Part shown: positions 6,746 through 14,055 of the stretch, piece after piece | How positions within the stretch are numbered: the first letter of the stretch is position 1 | How the letters are laid out: each line of letters begins with the position of its first letter | Assembly: GCA_964389375.1 (NCBI GenBank) | Contig: CAYMDP010000032.1 | Coordinates: 1 to 32,857, forward strand | Origin: CAYMDP01 sp964389375 | GTDB lineage: Bacteria; Bdellovibrionota; Bdellovibrionia; Bdellovibrionales; UBA1609 | Direction of reading: 5' to 3' | Length of the DNA: 32,857 nt | Translations under genes and position numbers: made by a program | Notes under the pieces: model-generated | The model's input: the letters and a program-made list of their open reading frames with translations, nothing else | Database searches by the model: none | Told to the model about the DNA's origin: nothing

Positions 6746-7849
6746 ATGTCAGAAGTTAAAAAAACTCCGATCTATGAAGAGCACCTTCGCGCCTCAGCGA
6801 AGATTGTTGAATTTGCCGGCTGGATGATGCCCGTCGAATACGCAGGACTTAGAAAAGAGCATCATTGTGTGCGCGAAAATGTGGGTCTTTTTGACGTCTC
6901 TCATATGGGCGAGATTCGGTTTCGGGGCCCTAAGGCTCTTGAGACCCTCGAGTGGCTGACCAGCAATCATGTGGCGAAGCTTTCCTCCGGTCAGGCCCAG
7001 TATTCTTTATTGCCTAATGAAGCCGGCGGCCTTGTCGATGACATCATCATTTACTGTTTTGAAAAGGGCACCGATTACCTAGTTTGTGTGAATGCGGCCA
7101 ACACAGCCAAGGATTTTGCTTGGATGCAAAAGCACAATCGGGGGGCAGAAATTACAGATGAAAGCTCTAAGTGGGGTCAGATTGCGGTTCAGGGACCAAA
7201 AGCTTTAGAGCTTGTTAGCCTCGTGTTTTCACCTGATGTTTTAAAGATCGAGAGCTTTCAGTTTTCCTTGCTGCCCTATCAAGGGCAGAATTCGATCCTC
7301 GCCCGAACGGGTTATACCGGCGAAGACGGTCTCGAGATTTTCGTGCCTCAAGATCAGGCGGCAAGTCTTTGGCGCGAGCTCTTACAAAAAGGGACTCAGT
7401 TTGGCGTTCAGCCGATCGGCCTTGGAGCCAGAGATACCCTAAGGACCGAGATGAAGTACTCGCTTTACGGGCAGGAGATTGACGATCAAACAAGCCCATA
7501 TGAAGCGGGCCTTGGCTGGGTGGTTAAGCCCGATTTAAAAGATTTTCTTGGCAAAGGCCCTATACTTGCGGCAAAAGAACAGGGCTTAAAGCGTAAGCTT
7601 GTGGGCTTTAAGATGCTGGACCGTGGAATTCCACGGCACTCTTACCCGGTAGTTGACGAGTCGGGAGAGGCCCTTGGTCATGTGACCAGCGGGACTCTAT
7701 CACCGACGCTTAATGACAACATCGGAATTGCCTACGTGAAGGTTGACTTTAGCGCGCCGGGGAGCAAATTTTACGTTCAAATTCGCGATCGAAGGGTTCT
7801 GGCCGAAGTGGTGCCTACTCCTTTCGTGAAGGTTAAAGGAGCAAAATAG
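6746..7849 (+). CDS. gcvT: Aminomethyltransferase (glycine cleavage T protein)
   Basis: 367 residues from the ATG at 6746, which has GGGAG ten bases upstream; an in-frame TTG at 6737 sits almost on that site and is less likely. T protein takes the aminomethyl group from lipoyl-H protein and passes it to tetrahydrofolate, releasing ammonia and giving methylene-THF. Family marks: F-D-V-S-H-M-G-E-I near residue 50, Q-Y-S-L-L, the D-D-I-I-I-Y segment, R-T-G-Y-T-G-E-D-G-L-E-I-F at ~185-200, and G-L-G-A-R-D-T-L-R ~225-235. Length is normal. gcvH starts one base after its stop. The P protein gene, often next in gcvTHP operons, is not in this window. Confidence 0.95.
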   Translation: MSEVKKTPIYEEHLRASAKIVEFAGWMMPVEYAGLRKEHHCVRENVGLFDVSHMGEIRFRGPKALETLEWLTSNHVAKLSSGQAQYSLLPNEAGGLVDDIIIYCFEKGTDYLVCVNAANTAKDFAWMQKHNRGAEITDESSKWGQIAVQGPKALELVSLVFSPDVLKIESFQFSLLPYQGQNSILARTGYTGEDGLEIFVPQDQAASLWRELLQKGTQFGVQPIGLGARDTLRTEMKYSLYGQEIDDQTSPYEAGLGWVVKPDLKDFLGKGPILAAKEQGLKRKLVGFKMLDRGIPRHSYPVVDESGEALGHVTSGTLSPTLNDNIGIAYVKVDFSAPGSKFYVQIRDRRVLAEVVPTPFVKVKGAK

Positions 7850-7850
7850 A

Positions 7851-8243
7851 ATGTCGAGCTTTAATGTCCCTGAAGAGAACTACTACACAAAAGATCATGA
7901 GTGGGCTCAAGTTGATGAGAACGTAGTGACCGTTGGGATTACAGAGTACGCTCAAGATACTTTAGGCGAGATCGTTTATTGTGAATTGCCTGAAGAAGGT
8001 CAGAAGGTCACACAAGGCGAGCCCTTCGGTGTTGTTGAAAGTGTAAAAGCTGTTAGTGATTTGATTGCACCAGTTTCTGGAACTGTTCTTGAAGTGAATA
8101 ATTCTGTAGCTGACAATCCAGGCGTTTTGAACGATGATCCGATGAATGAAGGCTGGCTTCTTCGTATCGAGATGGATACAGAAAAAGAATTGGCGACTTT
8201 AATGCGCGCTCCAGACTATAAAAAGTTAACTTCGAAGAAATAG
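7851..8243 (+). CDS. gcvH: Glycine cleavage system H protein
   Basis: 130 residues, typical length. H protein is the small lipoylated carrier that moves the aminomethyl intermediate between P, T and L proteins. The lipoylation motif E-S-V-K-A-V-S-D at ~62-69 is intact, with the lysine that carries lipoate, followed by the usual A-P-V-S-G-T-V. N-terminal H-E-W-A and the C-terminal N-D-D-P-M-N-E-G-W-L-L are also as in the family. It begins one base after gcvT, whose end carries the ribosome site (AAAGGAG), and is co-transcribed with it. tRNA-Leu follows after only nine bases, so the operon transcript probably runs into the tRNA. Confidence 0.96.
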   Translation: MSSFNVPEENYYTKDHEWAQVDENVVTVGITEYAQDTLGEIVYCELPEEGQKVTQGEPFGVVESVKAVSDLIAPVSGTVLEVNNSVADNPGVLNDDPMNEGWLLRIEMDTEKELATLMRAPDYKKLTSKK

Positions 8244-8252
8244 ACTTATTGT

Positions 8253-8337
8253 GCCCGGGTGGTGGAATTGGCAGACACGCTAGACTTAGGATCTAGTGCC
8301 GAAAGGTGTGCAGGTTCAAGTCCTGTCCCGGGTACCA
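8253..8337 (+). tRNA. tRNA-Leu, anticodon UAG
   Basis: An 85-base class II tRNA. The acceptor stem pairs GCCCGGG (8253-8259) with CCCGGGT, then A and an encoded CCA (8335-8337). The anticodon stem CTAGA/TCTAG encloses the loop CTTAGGA with anticodon TAG, reading CUA and other CUN leucine codons. The long variable arm (TGCCGAAAGGTGTG region) and the T arm with GGTTCAAGTCC fit leucine tRNAs. It lies nine bases after gcvH. Confidence 0.96.
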
Positions 8338-8348
8338 TTTTCTTCAAC

Positions 8349-8388
8349 ACCGAATTCGGAATACGGTTAACTGTATTCAGAATTCCGT
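8349..8388. repeat. 40-base segmented palindrome directly after tRNA-Leu
   Basis: Around the centre GTTAAC (8366-8371) lie GAATAC and GTATTC (8359-8364, 8373-8378), then GAATTC on both sides (8352-8357, 8380-8385), then AC and GT. All six-base blocks pair perfectly, and only the single bases between blocks (8351/8386, 8358/8379, 8365/8372) do not form Watson-Crick pairs. No T run follows, so it is not a standard terminator. It may be a processing stem for the tRNA transcript or a protein-binding or recombination site. Confidence 0.7.
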
Positions 8389-8453
8389 AACAGAATCCTG
8401 ACAACCTAAACTCTGTTCCCACCCTAAATTATTTGCAAGCATCCTCTTCCTCT

Positions 8454-8468
8454 ACCAAGTCTCTTGGT
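8454..8468 (+). promoter_or_regulatory. Small hairpin upstream of the phosphatase gene
   Basis: ACCAAG and CTTGGT separated by TCT, about 30 bases before the ATG at 8500. It could lie in the mRNA leader. Too short to assign a function. Confidence 0.25.
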
Positions 8469-8499
8469 TGGGGATATATTTGGGACATTGGGGGATTGA

Positions 8500-9879
8500 A
8501 TGAGCGGCAGAAGAGGCTTTCTTAAAGGCTTAAGTGGCCTTGCAATGAGTTCGTTTTTTAAGACTTCTGCGCGGGCTCAAGTTTCTCAGGACAAAGAAGT
8601 TTTAAGAGTTCTACAATCTGCTACGGGCCGGACTTCGACTCTATTGGTGGTCATGGCCCACCGAAACTCTGTTTTAGAAATAAAAGTGCAGGATCTGGCC
8701 GAGGCATCTGAACCCAGATGGAATGTCGAGCGCATTGATCTTGGGCTGGGTGATTTGGTGGTTCACCAGATCCATGTTACGGGCCTTTTGATTAAGTCCT
8801 CTTACCGACTCGAGATCTTTGATTCGACTCGCGACAAATCTTACCAAAGATTTTTTAAATCTTTGGATCTTGATCATAAGGATCCTCGGCTTGCGGTTTT
8901 GACTTGTACCAATCATCGCAATGCAGATCCTCAAAAAATAATGTTTCAAAAGCTAAAAGAAAGTCGCCCAGATCTGATTTTATTTCCAGGAGACCTGATT
9001 TATGCCAACAGTGCATGGGACACATTTTTAGGGCGCCCTGCCACTCCCGAAGAGGCCTATGCGGTTTATTGTAAAACCCTGCTCGATTTTGATTTTTATC
9101 AGGAAGAAAACCTGATCCCCATTTTTTCGAGCTGGGATGACCACGACACGGCCTTTAACAACTCGGACTCTAACCATCCTAATTTAGAGATCATGTTAAA
9201 AATGTTTAGAAGCTTTTTTCCGGTCGATCAAAGAGTGGAAGAGATTCAGCCTGGTCCTGGGGTCTCGTACTTTTTTGAGGCCTTTGGCGCTTTTATTCTT
9301 TTCTTAGATATTCGATCTTTTTTGAATGAGTCAGATAAGACTGTGCTGGGGGCAGAACAGTTTCAGTGGGCCATAAAAAATATTGAAAAGATAAACAAGC
9401 CGATGATCATTATATCGGCCATTCAGTTCTGGAATTATCGAAAGTTCGCAGAAAATTTTGAATCTACGGCTCAGGAAGAATTCTTAGGCCTTCTTTCGAC
9501 TTTAAAATCCAAAAAAGCCCCGGTTTTGTTTTTATCTGGAGATGTTCACTATTCTCAGGTCCAACAAATTCCCCAGGAGCTTTTGGGCTTTGGAACCTAC
9601 GAGATCTCATCTAGCGCAATGTTTAGTCTATCTTCTCGCGTTCTAGGTAAACGATCCGAGGATGAGGGACAGCTTCGACATTACGGGGGCCCCAATTTTT
9701 TACTATTTGAACAACTCTTGGTCGCCAAAGAGACCCTTGCGATGAATGTGCGCTGTATTAGCGAAAGATCAAATGCAGAGTTCAAGTACAATCTTCGGAT
9801 TGATCTAGGGGAGGGCTCTGGGGTTACCGGCCGCTGGCTAAATCCCTTAGGCCGAGATCTTCCTGCTGATTTCCAATAA
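8500..9879 (+). CDS. Tat-exported PhoD-like metallophosphoesterase
   Basis: 459 residues. The N-terminus G-R-R-G-F-L-K-G followed by a weakly hydrophobic stretch and A-R-A (to ~26) is a twin-arginine signal, so the protein folds in the cytoplasm and works in the periplasm or on the surface. Metal-site motifs of the PhoD/purple-acid-like phosphatase group are visible: C-T-N-H-R-N-A-D near 136-143, P-G-D-L-I-Y (163-168), W-D-D-H-D (212-216) and S-G-D-V-H-Y-S-Q (346-353). PhoD enzymes hydrolyse phosphodiesters or monoesters, including teichoic acids and phospholipids; the substrate here is unknown. Residues ~30-125 resemble the beta-sandwich domain that precedes the catalytic domain in the family. 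It stands alone after tRNA-Leu. A G-rich ribosome site (GGGGGA) precedes the ATG. Confidence 0.85.
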   Translation: MSGRRGFLKGLSGLAMSSFFKTSARAQVSQDKEVLRVLQSATGRTSTLLVVMAHRNSVLEIKVQDLAEASEPRWNVERIDLGLGDLVVHQIHVTGLLIKSSYRLEIFDSTRDKSYQRFFKSLDLDHKDPRLAVLTCTNHRNADPQKIMFQKLKESRPDLILFPGDLIYANSAWDTFLGRPATPEEAYAVYCKTLLDFDFYQEENLIPIFSSWDDHDTAFNNSDSNHPNLEIMLKMFRSFFPVDQRVEEIQPGPGVSYFFEAFGAFILFLDIRSFLNESDKTVLGAEQFQWAIKNIEKINKPMIIISAIQFWNYRKFAENFESTAQEEFLGLLSTLKSKKAPVLFLSGDVHYSQVQQIPQELLGFGTYEISSSAMFSLSSRVLGKRSEDEGQLRHYGGPNFLLFEQLLVAKETLAMNVRCISERSNAEFKYNLRIDLGEGSGVTGRWLNPLGRDLPADFQ

Positions 9880-9901
9880 CACTGTTTCTGATTGAGAAAT
9901 T

Positions 9902-9933
9902 TTGACGTCGGTGCATCTGCACCGAATACATTT
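9902..9933 (+). promoter_or_regulatory. Candidate promoter with a palindrome in the spacer
   Basis: TTGACG is followed after about 19 bases by TACATT. The spacer contains CGGTGCA-TC-TGCACCG (9909-9924), a perfect inverted repeat that could be an operator. It lies about 165 bases before the first gene of the secreted cytochrome-like cluster. The spacing is longer than the optimum, so confidence is limited; the palindrome could alternatively end the transcript of the phosphatase gene. Confidence 0.35.
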
Positions 9934-10093
9934 TGTTGTCATGTATCAAAATCTTTTGAATTTCGCAGGCGGATTGCCAGCTGCAAAAGCATTGGTCAGT
10001 TTAAGTTATTTGTGTCTCGAACTGAAACACTTGGGCCTGTTTAATTCGATCTGAGTGACAAAAATTGGCCCTTCCGTTGCATTAGTGTCCTGC

Positions 10094-10735
10094 ATGATGA
10101 AAACAAAAGACTTTAAAATAAACAAGTTTCGGACAATGTCCTTACTCTCTTTCGTTGTGGTTACAGTCTTGTATCAAAACTGTGCGCCTCAGCATGCCTT
10201 CTATGAAGAAGAAGGTCAGACAACACAAAGCTCAGTTGATGATCTTGGGAAATCCTTGAAGGCCTGTCAGTTTATTGGGCGTCAGGCTCTCTCAAGTGTT
10301 TTGTCAACCCAACTAGGTCTGACAAGGGGAGATGTCGCTATGGCAAATGATCAGGGAAATCCCCTGCGCAGCAACGCCTGTAAGACTTATTCTGCAACGG
10401 GTGGGAATGGCGCGCGAGACTGCTTTTATCTTGCTGAGTTTCGCAGTGAACTTGAATCCACTGAATGTAATGAATCGACTTTTAAGTTGGTTTCTAAAAT
10501 TATGATTAATGCCTGCGTTCAGGGTTTGGCAGTGCGAGAAGTTGCAAATCGTTTGTTTCCGAGTGGAAGCAGCGATCCAAGCAAGATCTATCGAGCTTTC
10601 ACGGGACAGGTGATTCCTGATAACGAAAGACAAATTCTAAGCGAGTTGGCTCAGCAGATGGCGACTGAAGAACTAAAGCAGGTCGCAGTTTGCTCCGCGG
10701 TTGGAGCAAGCCTTGCGTCTATTAGTGTCGACTAG
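10094..10735 (+). CDS. Small cysteine-containing lipoprotein, unknown function
   Basis: 213 residues if translation starts at the ATG at 10094 (a frame upstream to a GTG at 10055 lacks a ribosome site; ATG 10097 or 10136 are alternatives). A hydrophobic segment ends V-L-Y-Q-N-C-A-P, an atypical lipoprotein signal (Tyr-Gln-Asn before Cys instead of the usual small residues). Seven further cysteines are spread over the mature part and could form disulfides; there is no CxxCH heme site. I do not recognise a family. It opens a same-strand cluster with the Tat-exported DUF1501 protein and two CxxCH lipoproteins, which suggests that they act together in the envelope. Confidence 0.7.
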   Translation: MMKTKDFKINKFRTMSLLSFVVVTVLYQNCAPQHAFYEEEGQTTQSSVDDLGKSLKACQFIGRQALSSVLSTQLGLTRGDVAMANDQGNPLRSNACKTYSATGGNGARDCFYLAEFRSELESTECNESTFKLVSKIMINACVQGLAVREVANRLFPSGSSDPSKIYRAFTGQVIPDNERQILSELAQQMATEELKQVAVCSAVGASLASISVD

Positions 10736-10775
10736 AAACTTTGTAAAGAACTAGGGATAAAAGGGGAAAGCAATC

Positions 10776-12155
10776 ATGGTAAAGAAAAAATTAACTCCAG
10801 AACAGATTGACCAACAGATTCTAAATTCTAGACGAAGCTTCTTGCGAAACGCAGGACTTGTCTTGGGTTCAGCGGGTGTGATGGGCGGAGCTCGCTTGGG
10901 TTTACTTGAAGAACTTGCAGATCAACTTTTCCCAAGAGCGATGGCTCAAGCAACAGATATAAAGCGCATGATCTTTATCGGAGTTAGAGCGGGAGTTCCA
11001 GTTTTAGGATTGGGCACTCACGCAATGTTTTCTCGACTTGGCGGCGCAGTAGTCCCGAATTGTCCTTACGCTGGGAATGAATTATTTAATACCGGAGTCA
11101 ACGGACTTCACCTTACTCCAGCATCAAGAGTTTTAGAGCCTCACGCTGCCAACATGGCTGTAACCCAAGGGGTCGCAAATGAAGGGGGGCATACCAGCAT
11201 GTTTAACTTCTGGCAGGGCGGGATCAACGTCGGTGCGACGTCTCCAATTATTGACCTTGTCGAAAAAAATACGAGCGGCTCACTTCTTCCAGGAGCACAC
11301 TTTCTTTCTGGCGGCCCAGGTGGCAATCGATCGGTCACTCACCAAACAAACGGAAAAGCGGATCTTTTAACGACACACCAATCTACTTTTCGTGACAATT
11401 TTAAACGTCCAAGCCTCATGTTAACTAACGAGGAAGCTTCAACTGTTATGGAGGCCTCGGCTCGTCTATCGCGAAGACAGGCTTTAAGAGTGCAAGGGAT
11501 CGTGGATAATCCAGTTGAAATTGCAAAACGGCACCATCGTGGAGCGGGTCTTATCAATGTTGATTACACCGCAAATCTAGCTGTGACCGACATGGGTGCC
11601 CTTCCGAACGGAAGTGGGGCTTACGGGGTTTTTGGAACCTCACTTGCACTGACTTTAAAAGCGATGTCCTTGAACCTTTTAAATTCGAGCACAGTCGAGT
11701 TAAATATTGGCGATTGGCATGGACTTCGAAGTGCGCAGTCCACACGAGGTTACTATACGGAAATGGCAAACAAGCTAGCACTCGCGGTTGCATACTTAAA
11801 AAATACTCCAGAGCCGGCAAGCCTTGGTTCGGGGCAGACTCTGTGGGATACGACATTGATTGCAGTCGGAAGTGAGTTTACTCGAGTGGACAGAACTTTT
11901 AACGCGGACAATGGTGACGGAGGATCTCAAGGAATTTTGTTAATGGGCAAAAATGTTAAGGGTGGATATTACGGAAGTATCGAGCATCGACCTGGTGGAG
12001 ACCAGATTTTACGCTACGGAGGTCTAGACCGAGATACGGGCCAAGCTCGTGCTCCGGGATCCATGAACCGTCCATCAGAAATTTATCATACGATTAACAG
12101 CTTGTTAGGAAATGCTGCTGACAATCAGCAAGTCTGGCACGGGATGAAGGCCTAG
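10776..12155 (+). CDS. Tat-exported DUF1501-family protein
   Basis: 459 residues. S-R-R-S-F-L-R-N (residues 18-25) followed by a hydrophobic stretch and A-M-A-Q-A marks a twin-arginine signal. The body has features of the DUF1501 family, an alkaline-phosphatase-superfamily-like group common in planctomycetes and other envelope-rich bacteria: G-H-T-S-M near 127, G-D-W-H-G-L-R near 312, V-G-S-E-F-T-R near 362 and D-N-G-D-G-G-S-Q-G near 374. Members are usually encoded beside large secreted proteins carrying cytochrome-like domains (PSCyt/DUF1549/DUF1592 group), as seen here. The enzyme activity of the family is not established. AAAGGGGAAAG precedes the ATG. Gene order and the 40-base gap suggest one operon with the lipoprotein upstream and the two CxxCH lipoproteins downstream. 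Confidence 0.85.
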   Translation: MVKKKLTPEQIDQQILNSRRSFLRNAGLVLGSAGVMGGARLGLLEELADQLFPRAMAQATDIKRMIFIGVRAGVPVLGLGTHAMFSRLGGAVVPNCPYAGNELFNTGVNGLHLTPASRVLEPHAANMAVTQGVANEGGHTSMFNFWQGGINVGATSPIIDLVEKNTSGSLLPGAHFLSGGPGGNRSVTHQTNGKADLLTTHQSTFRDNFKRPSLMLTNEEASTVMEASARLSRRQALRVQGIVDNPVEIAKRHHRGAGLINVDYTANLAVTDMGALPNGSGAYGVFGTSLALTLKAMSLNLLNSSTVELNIGDWHGLRSAQSTRGYYTEMANKLALAVAYLKNTPEPASLGSGQTLWDTTLIAVGSEFTRVDRTFNADNGDGGSQGILLMGKNVKGGYYGSIEHRPGGDQILRYGGLDRDTGQARAPGSMNRPSEIYHTINSLLGNAADNQQVWHGMKA

Positions 12156-12210
12156 CTGGCCCTTGCCGGATCTCTCGGGGGCGAGAGAGAATAGATTTTT
12201 AGGGGGACGA

Positions 12211-13305
12211 TTGAGAAATAATAAAAATTGGCAGATCCGTTTGCCTGTCTATTCAACTTTATTGATTCTTAATTTTTTAACTTCAGCTTGTTTTTTCTCT
12301 ACACCATTTAAACCGGGAAACACGGAGCTAAGTTCAACGACCAAAAAATCAGACCCAACAGCAGTGGACTATCAAGCCGCACATCGCAGAGCGAGTTTAA
12401 AATTCATAAAAAGATCTCCACCAAGCGAAGAAGTTGATCAAATTCAGGATATGGAAAGCTACCGGGTCGCGATCCGTGCGATCGTCGATGATCCACAGTT
12501 TGTGACAACAATGAAAGAGTATCATCAAAAGTTTTTTAATATGTCTGGAACAGAAGGCGGAATCAATTATGATGAGCCCGCAAATCTTGCAGCTTACCTG
12601 GTGCGAGAGAATGCCGACTTTAGAGACATCTTAAGGGCCACTCACTGTGTAAATAACGATTTGGCCTCGGTCCCTTGTAGCAGCTTTACCGGAAATGCCG
12701 GAATGGCTGCGACCAATGCTGCCGGGGTGGTGACAACAAGAGCATTTCTTAAAAAGTGGGATAGTCCCTTTAATTTTGTTCGAACCAACGAAATGTTAAA
12801 AGCCTTCGGCTGCCACGAGTATCCAGATTTGGCAGACCAAGGAATGACCGAACAAGAGGTTTCGGGATCTGTTCACACCTTTAACTGTGTTAACTGTGAT
12901 CCAAGTTGTTATTCTTGTCACAACAATATGAATCCACGCGCGAGTCTTTTTTATACCTTTGATTTTAACGGAAATTTTAATTTAAATCCTACGAATGCAT
13001 TGGCGACCAAGCGAGATACAGGGGATCGTTCTGAAATCTCTGATCTTCTTGTAGATGGAGCAAGCCCTCGTTTTAATGGACAAATGGTCAGCACGCTGAG
13101 GGACTACGCCTTGGCACTTGCCGAAACTCCAAAATTTAGTCGTTGTCTTTCTCGACGTATGACTCTGTTCTCGATCGGTGGAGAAACCGATGCAATCCTT
13201 CCCTCTGAGTTTGGATTCGTAGAGCAGCTTTTAGTCGATCAAAATTATAGAATTAAAGATTTTATTTTTGAGCTTTTAACCAGACCCGAATACGTGGCCC
13301 ACTAA
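12211..13305 (+). CDS. Lipoprotein with one CxxCH motif, partner of the DUF1501 protein
   Basis: 364 residues from a TTG at 12211, chosen because AGGGGG lies three bases upstream; the frame reaches back to 12163 without a ribosome site. A hydrophobic segment ends L-T-S-A-C (lipid Cys about 27). C-V-N-C-D-P-S-C-Y-S-C-H (residues ~226-237) contains a CxxCH heme-c or metal site in a dense cysteine cluster, followed by N-x-M-N-P and F-D-F-N-G. The order (short helical part, central cysteines, the C-H-x-x-x-N-P-x-x-x-x-x-x-F-D-x-x-G segment, a late L-x-R-P-E-Y ending) resembles proteins of the DUF1588/DUF1585/DUF1800 type that accompany DUF1501 proteins, but is much shorter. Probably outer membrane or periplasmic. 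Confidence 0.7.
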   Translation: MRNNKNWQIRLPVYSTLLILNFLTSACFFSTPFKPGNTELSSTTKKSDPTAVDYQAAHRRASLKFIKRSPPSEEVDQIQDMESYRVAIRAIVDDPQFVTTMKEYHQKFFNMSGTEGGINYDEPANLAAYLVRENADFRDILRATHCVNNDLASVPCSSFTGNAGMAATNAAGVVTTRAFLKKWDSPFNFVRTNEMLKAFGCHEYPDLADQGMTEQEVSGSVHTFNCVNCDPSCYSCHNNMNPRASLFYTFDFNGNFNLNPTNALATKRDTGDRSEISDLLVDGASPRFNGQMVSTLRDYALALAETPKFSRCLSRRMTLFSIGGETDAILPSEFGFVEQLLVDQNYRIKDFIFELLTRPEYVAH

Positions 13306-13330
13306 GTTTAAATCAGGTGAGGACAAAAAA

Positions 13331-13999
13331 TTGAGAAAGCTAAGAGTTCAAATCTTGATACCTGCTGTGGCGCTAGTCGTTCTTCTGTCCTACCAAGCCT
13401 GCGGAATTTTTAAAGGTTTTGATGCCAACAACAATGGAAGTATGGGGGTTGGATTGGCCTCATTAGGTGATGGGGGCTATATATTCTCAAAAAGCCCTCT
13501 CTCCGCGCTTGGTGCAAACCGTCCGTTGACATTTACGTCCTTTCCCACCAGCTTTACTCGTTCGGTAAACCGAATTGTTGGTTGGGACCATCAGATGGCA
13601 GACGGAAACTACTGCGATCAATCTTCTGGAAACAATCCTTGGGAAGTTACGCTGACTTGTGAAAGTGCCGGCGAGCTGACACTTTATATGATTATCGAGT
13701 ACATCGGTGGTGAAGAAGAAGTCTTTACAGCGCAGGTGACCTTATTGGAAGATCCGGATGATATTCCAACTCCAGTGGAGCCGCCTCCGCCTCCTCCTCC
13801 TCCAACCCCTTTAGATGGGCCAGCTCTTTATCAGCTTCACTGTGCGGGTTGCCACGGGAGTTTGGCCCAAACGGCTAAACCCAATCGAACGGCAAGTTCG
13901 ATTACGGGCTCGATCAACCTGAATGTCGGGGGAATGGGCTCTTTGTCCTCATTATCTCAAGCAGAAATTCAGGCCATCGCCCAAGCCTTAGTTCGATAA
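13331..13999 (+). CDS. c-type cytochrome lipoprotein with proline-rich linker
   Basis: 222 residues from TTG at 13331; AGGTGAGG lies nine bases upstream. The N-terminus ends L-L-S-Y-Q-A-C, an atypical lipobox (Cys 24). Residues ~40-145 are a small beta-rich, Ig-like region with two cysteines; residues ~150-160 are a run of prolines; residues ~165-222 form a small cytochrome-c domain with C-A-G-C-H (171-175) and a likely distal Met in G-G-M-G. Mature cytochrome would be tethered to a membrane, probably accepting or giving electrons to the neighbouring CxxCH lipoprotein or simply acting as a heme anchor. Last gene of the cluster; a symmetrical hairpin follows at 14017. Confidence 0.75.
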   Translation: MRKLRVQILIPAVALVVLLSYQACGIFKGFDANNNGSMGVGLASLGDGGYIFSKSPLSALGANRPLTFTSFPTSFTRSVNRIVGWDHQMADGNYCDQSSGNNPWEVTLTCESAGELTLYMIIEYIGGEEEVFTAQVTLLEDPDDIPTPVEPPPPPPPPTPLDGPALYQLHCAGCHGSLAQTAKPNRTASSITGSINLNVGGMGSLSSLSQAEIQAIAQALVR

Positions 14000-14016
14000 T
14001 AAAGATCTATTCATAA

Positions 14017-14039
14017 TGGCTCAGTAATTTTCTGAGCCA
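14017..14039. terminator. Bidirectional terminator-like hairpin between convergent genes
   Basis: TGGCTCAG (14017-14024) and CTGAGCCA (14032-14039) form a perfect eight-base-pair stem with a seven-base AT-rich loop. The flanks are AT-rich on both sides, but lack a clean T run. It separates the cytochrome lipoprotein gene from tldE, which converge. Confidence 0.6.
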
Positions 14040-14055
14040 GAATAAAAATTTGAAA

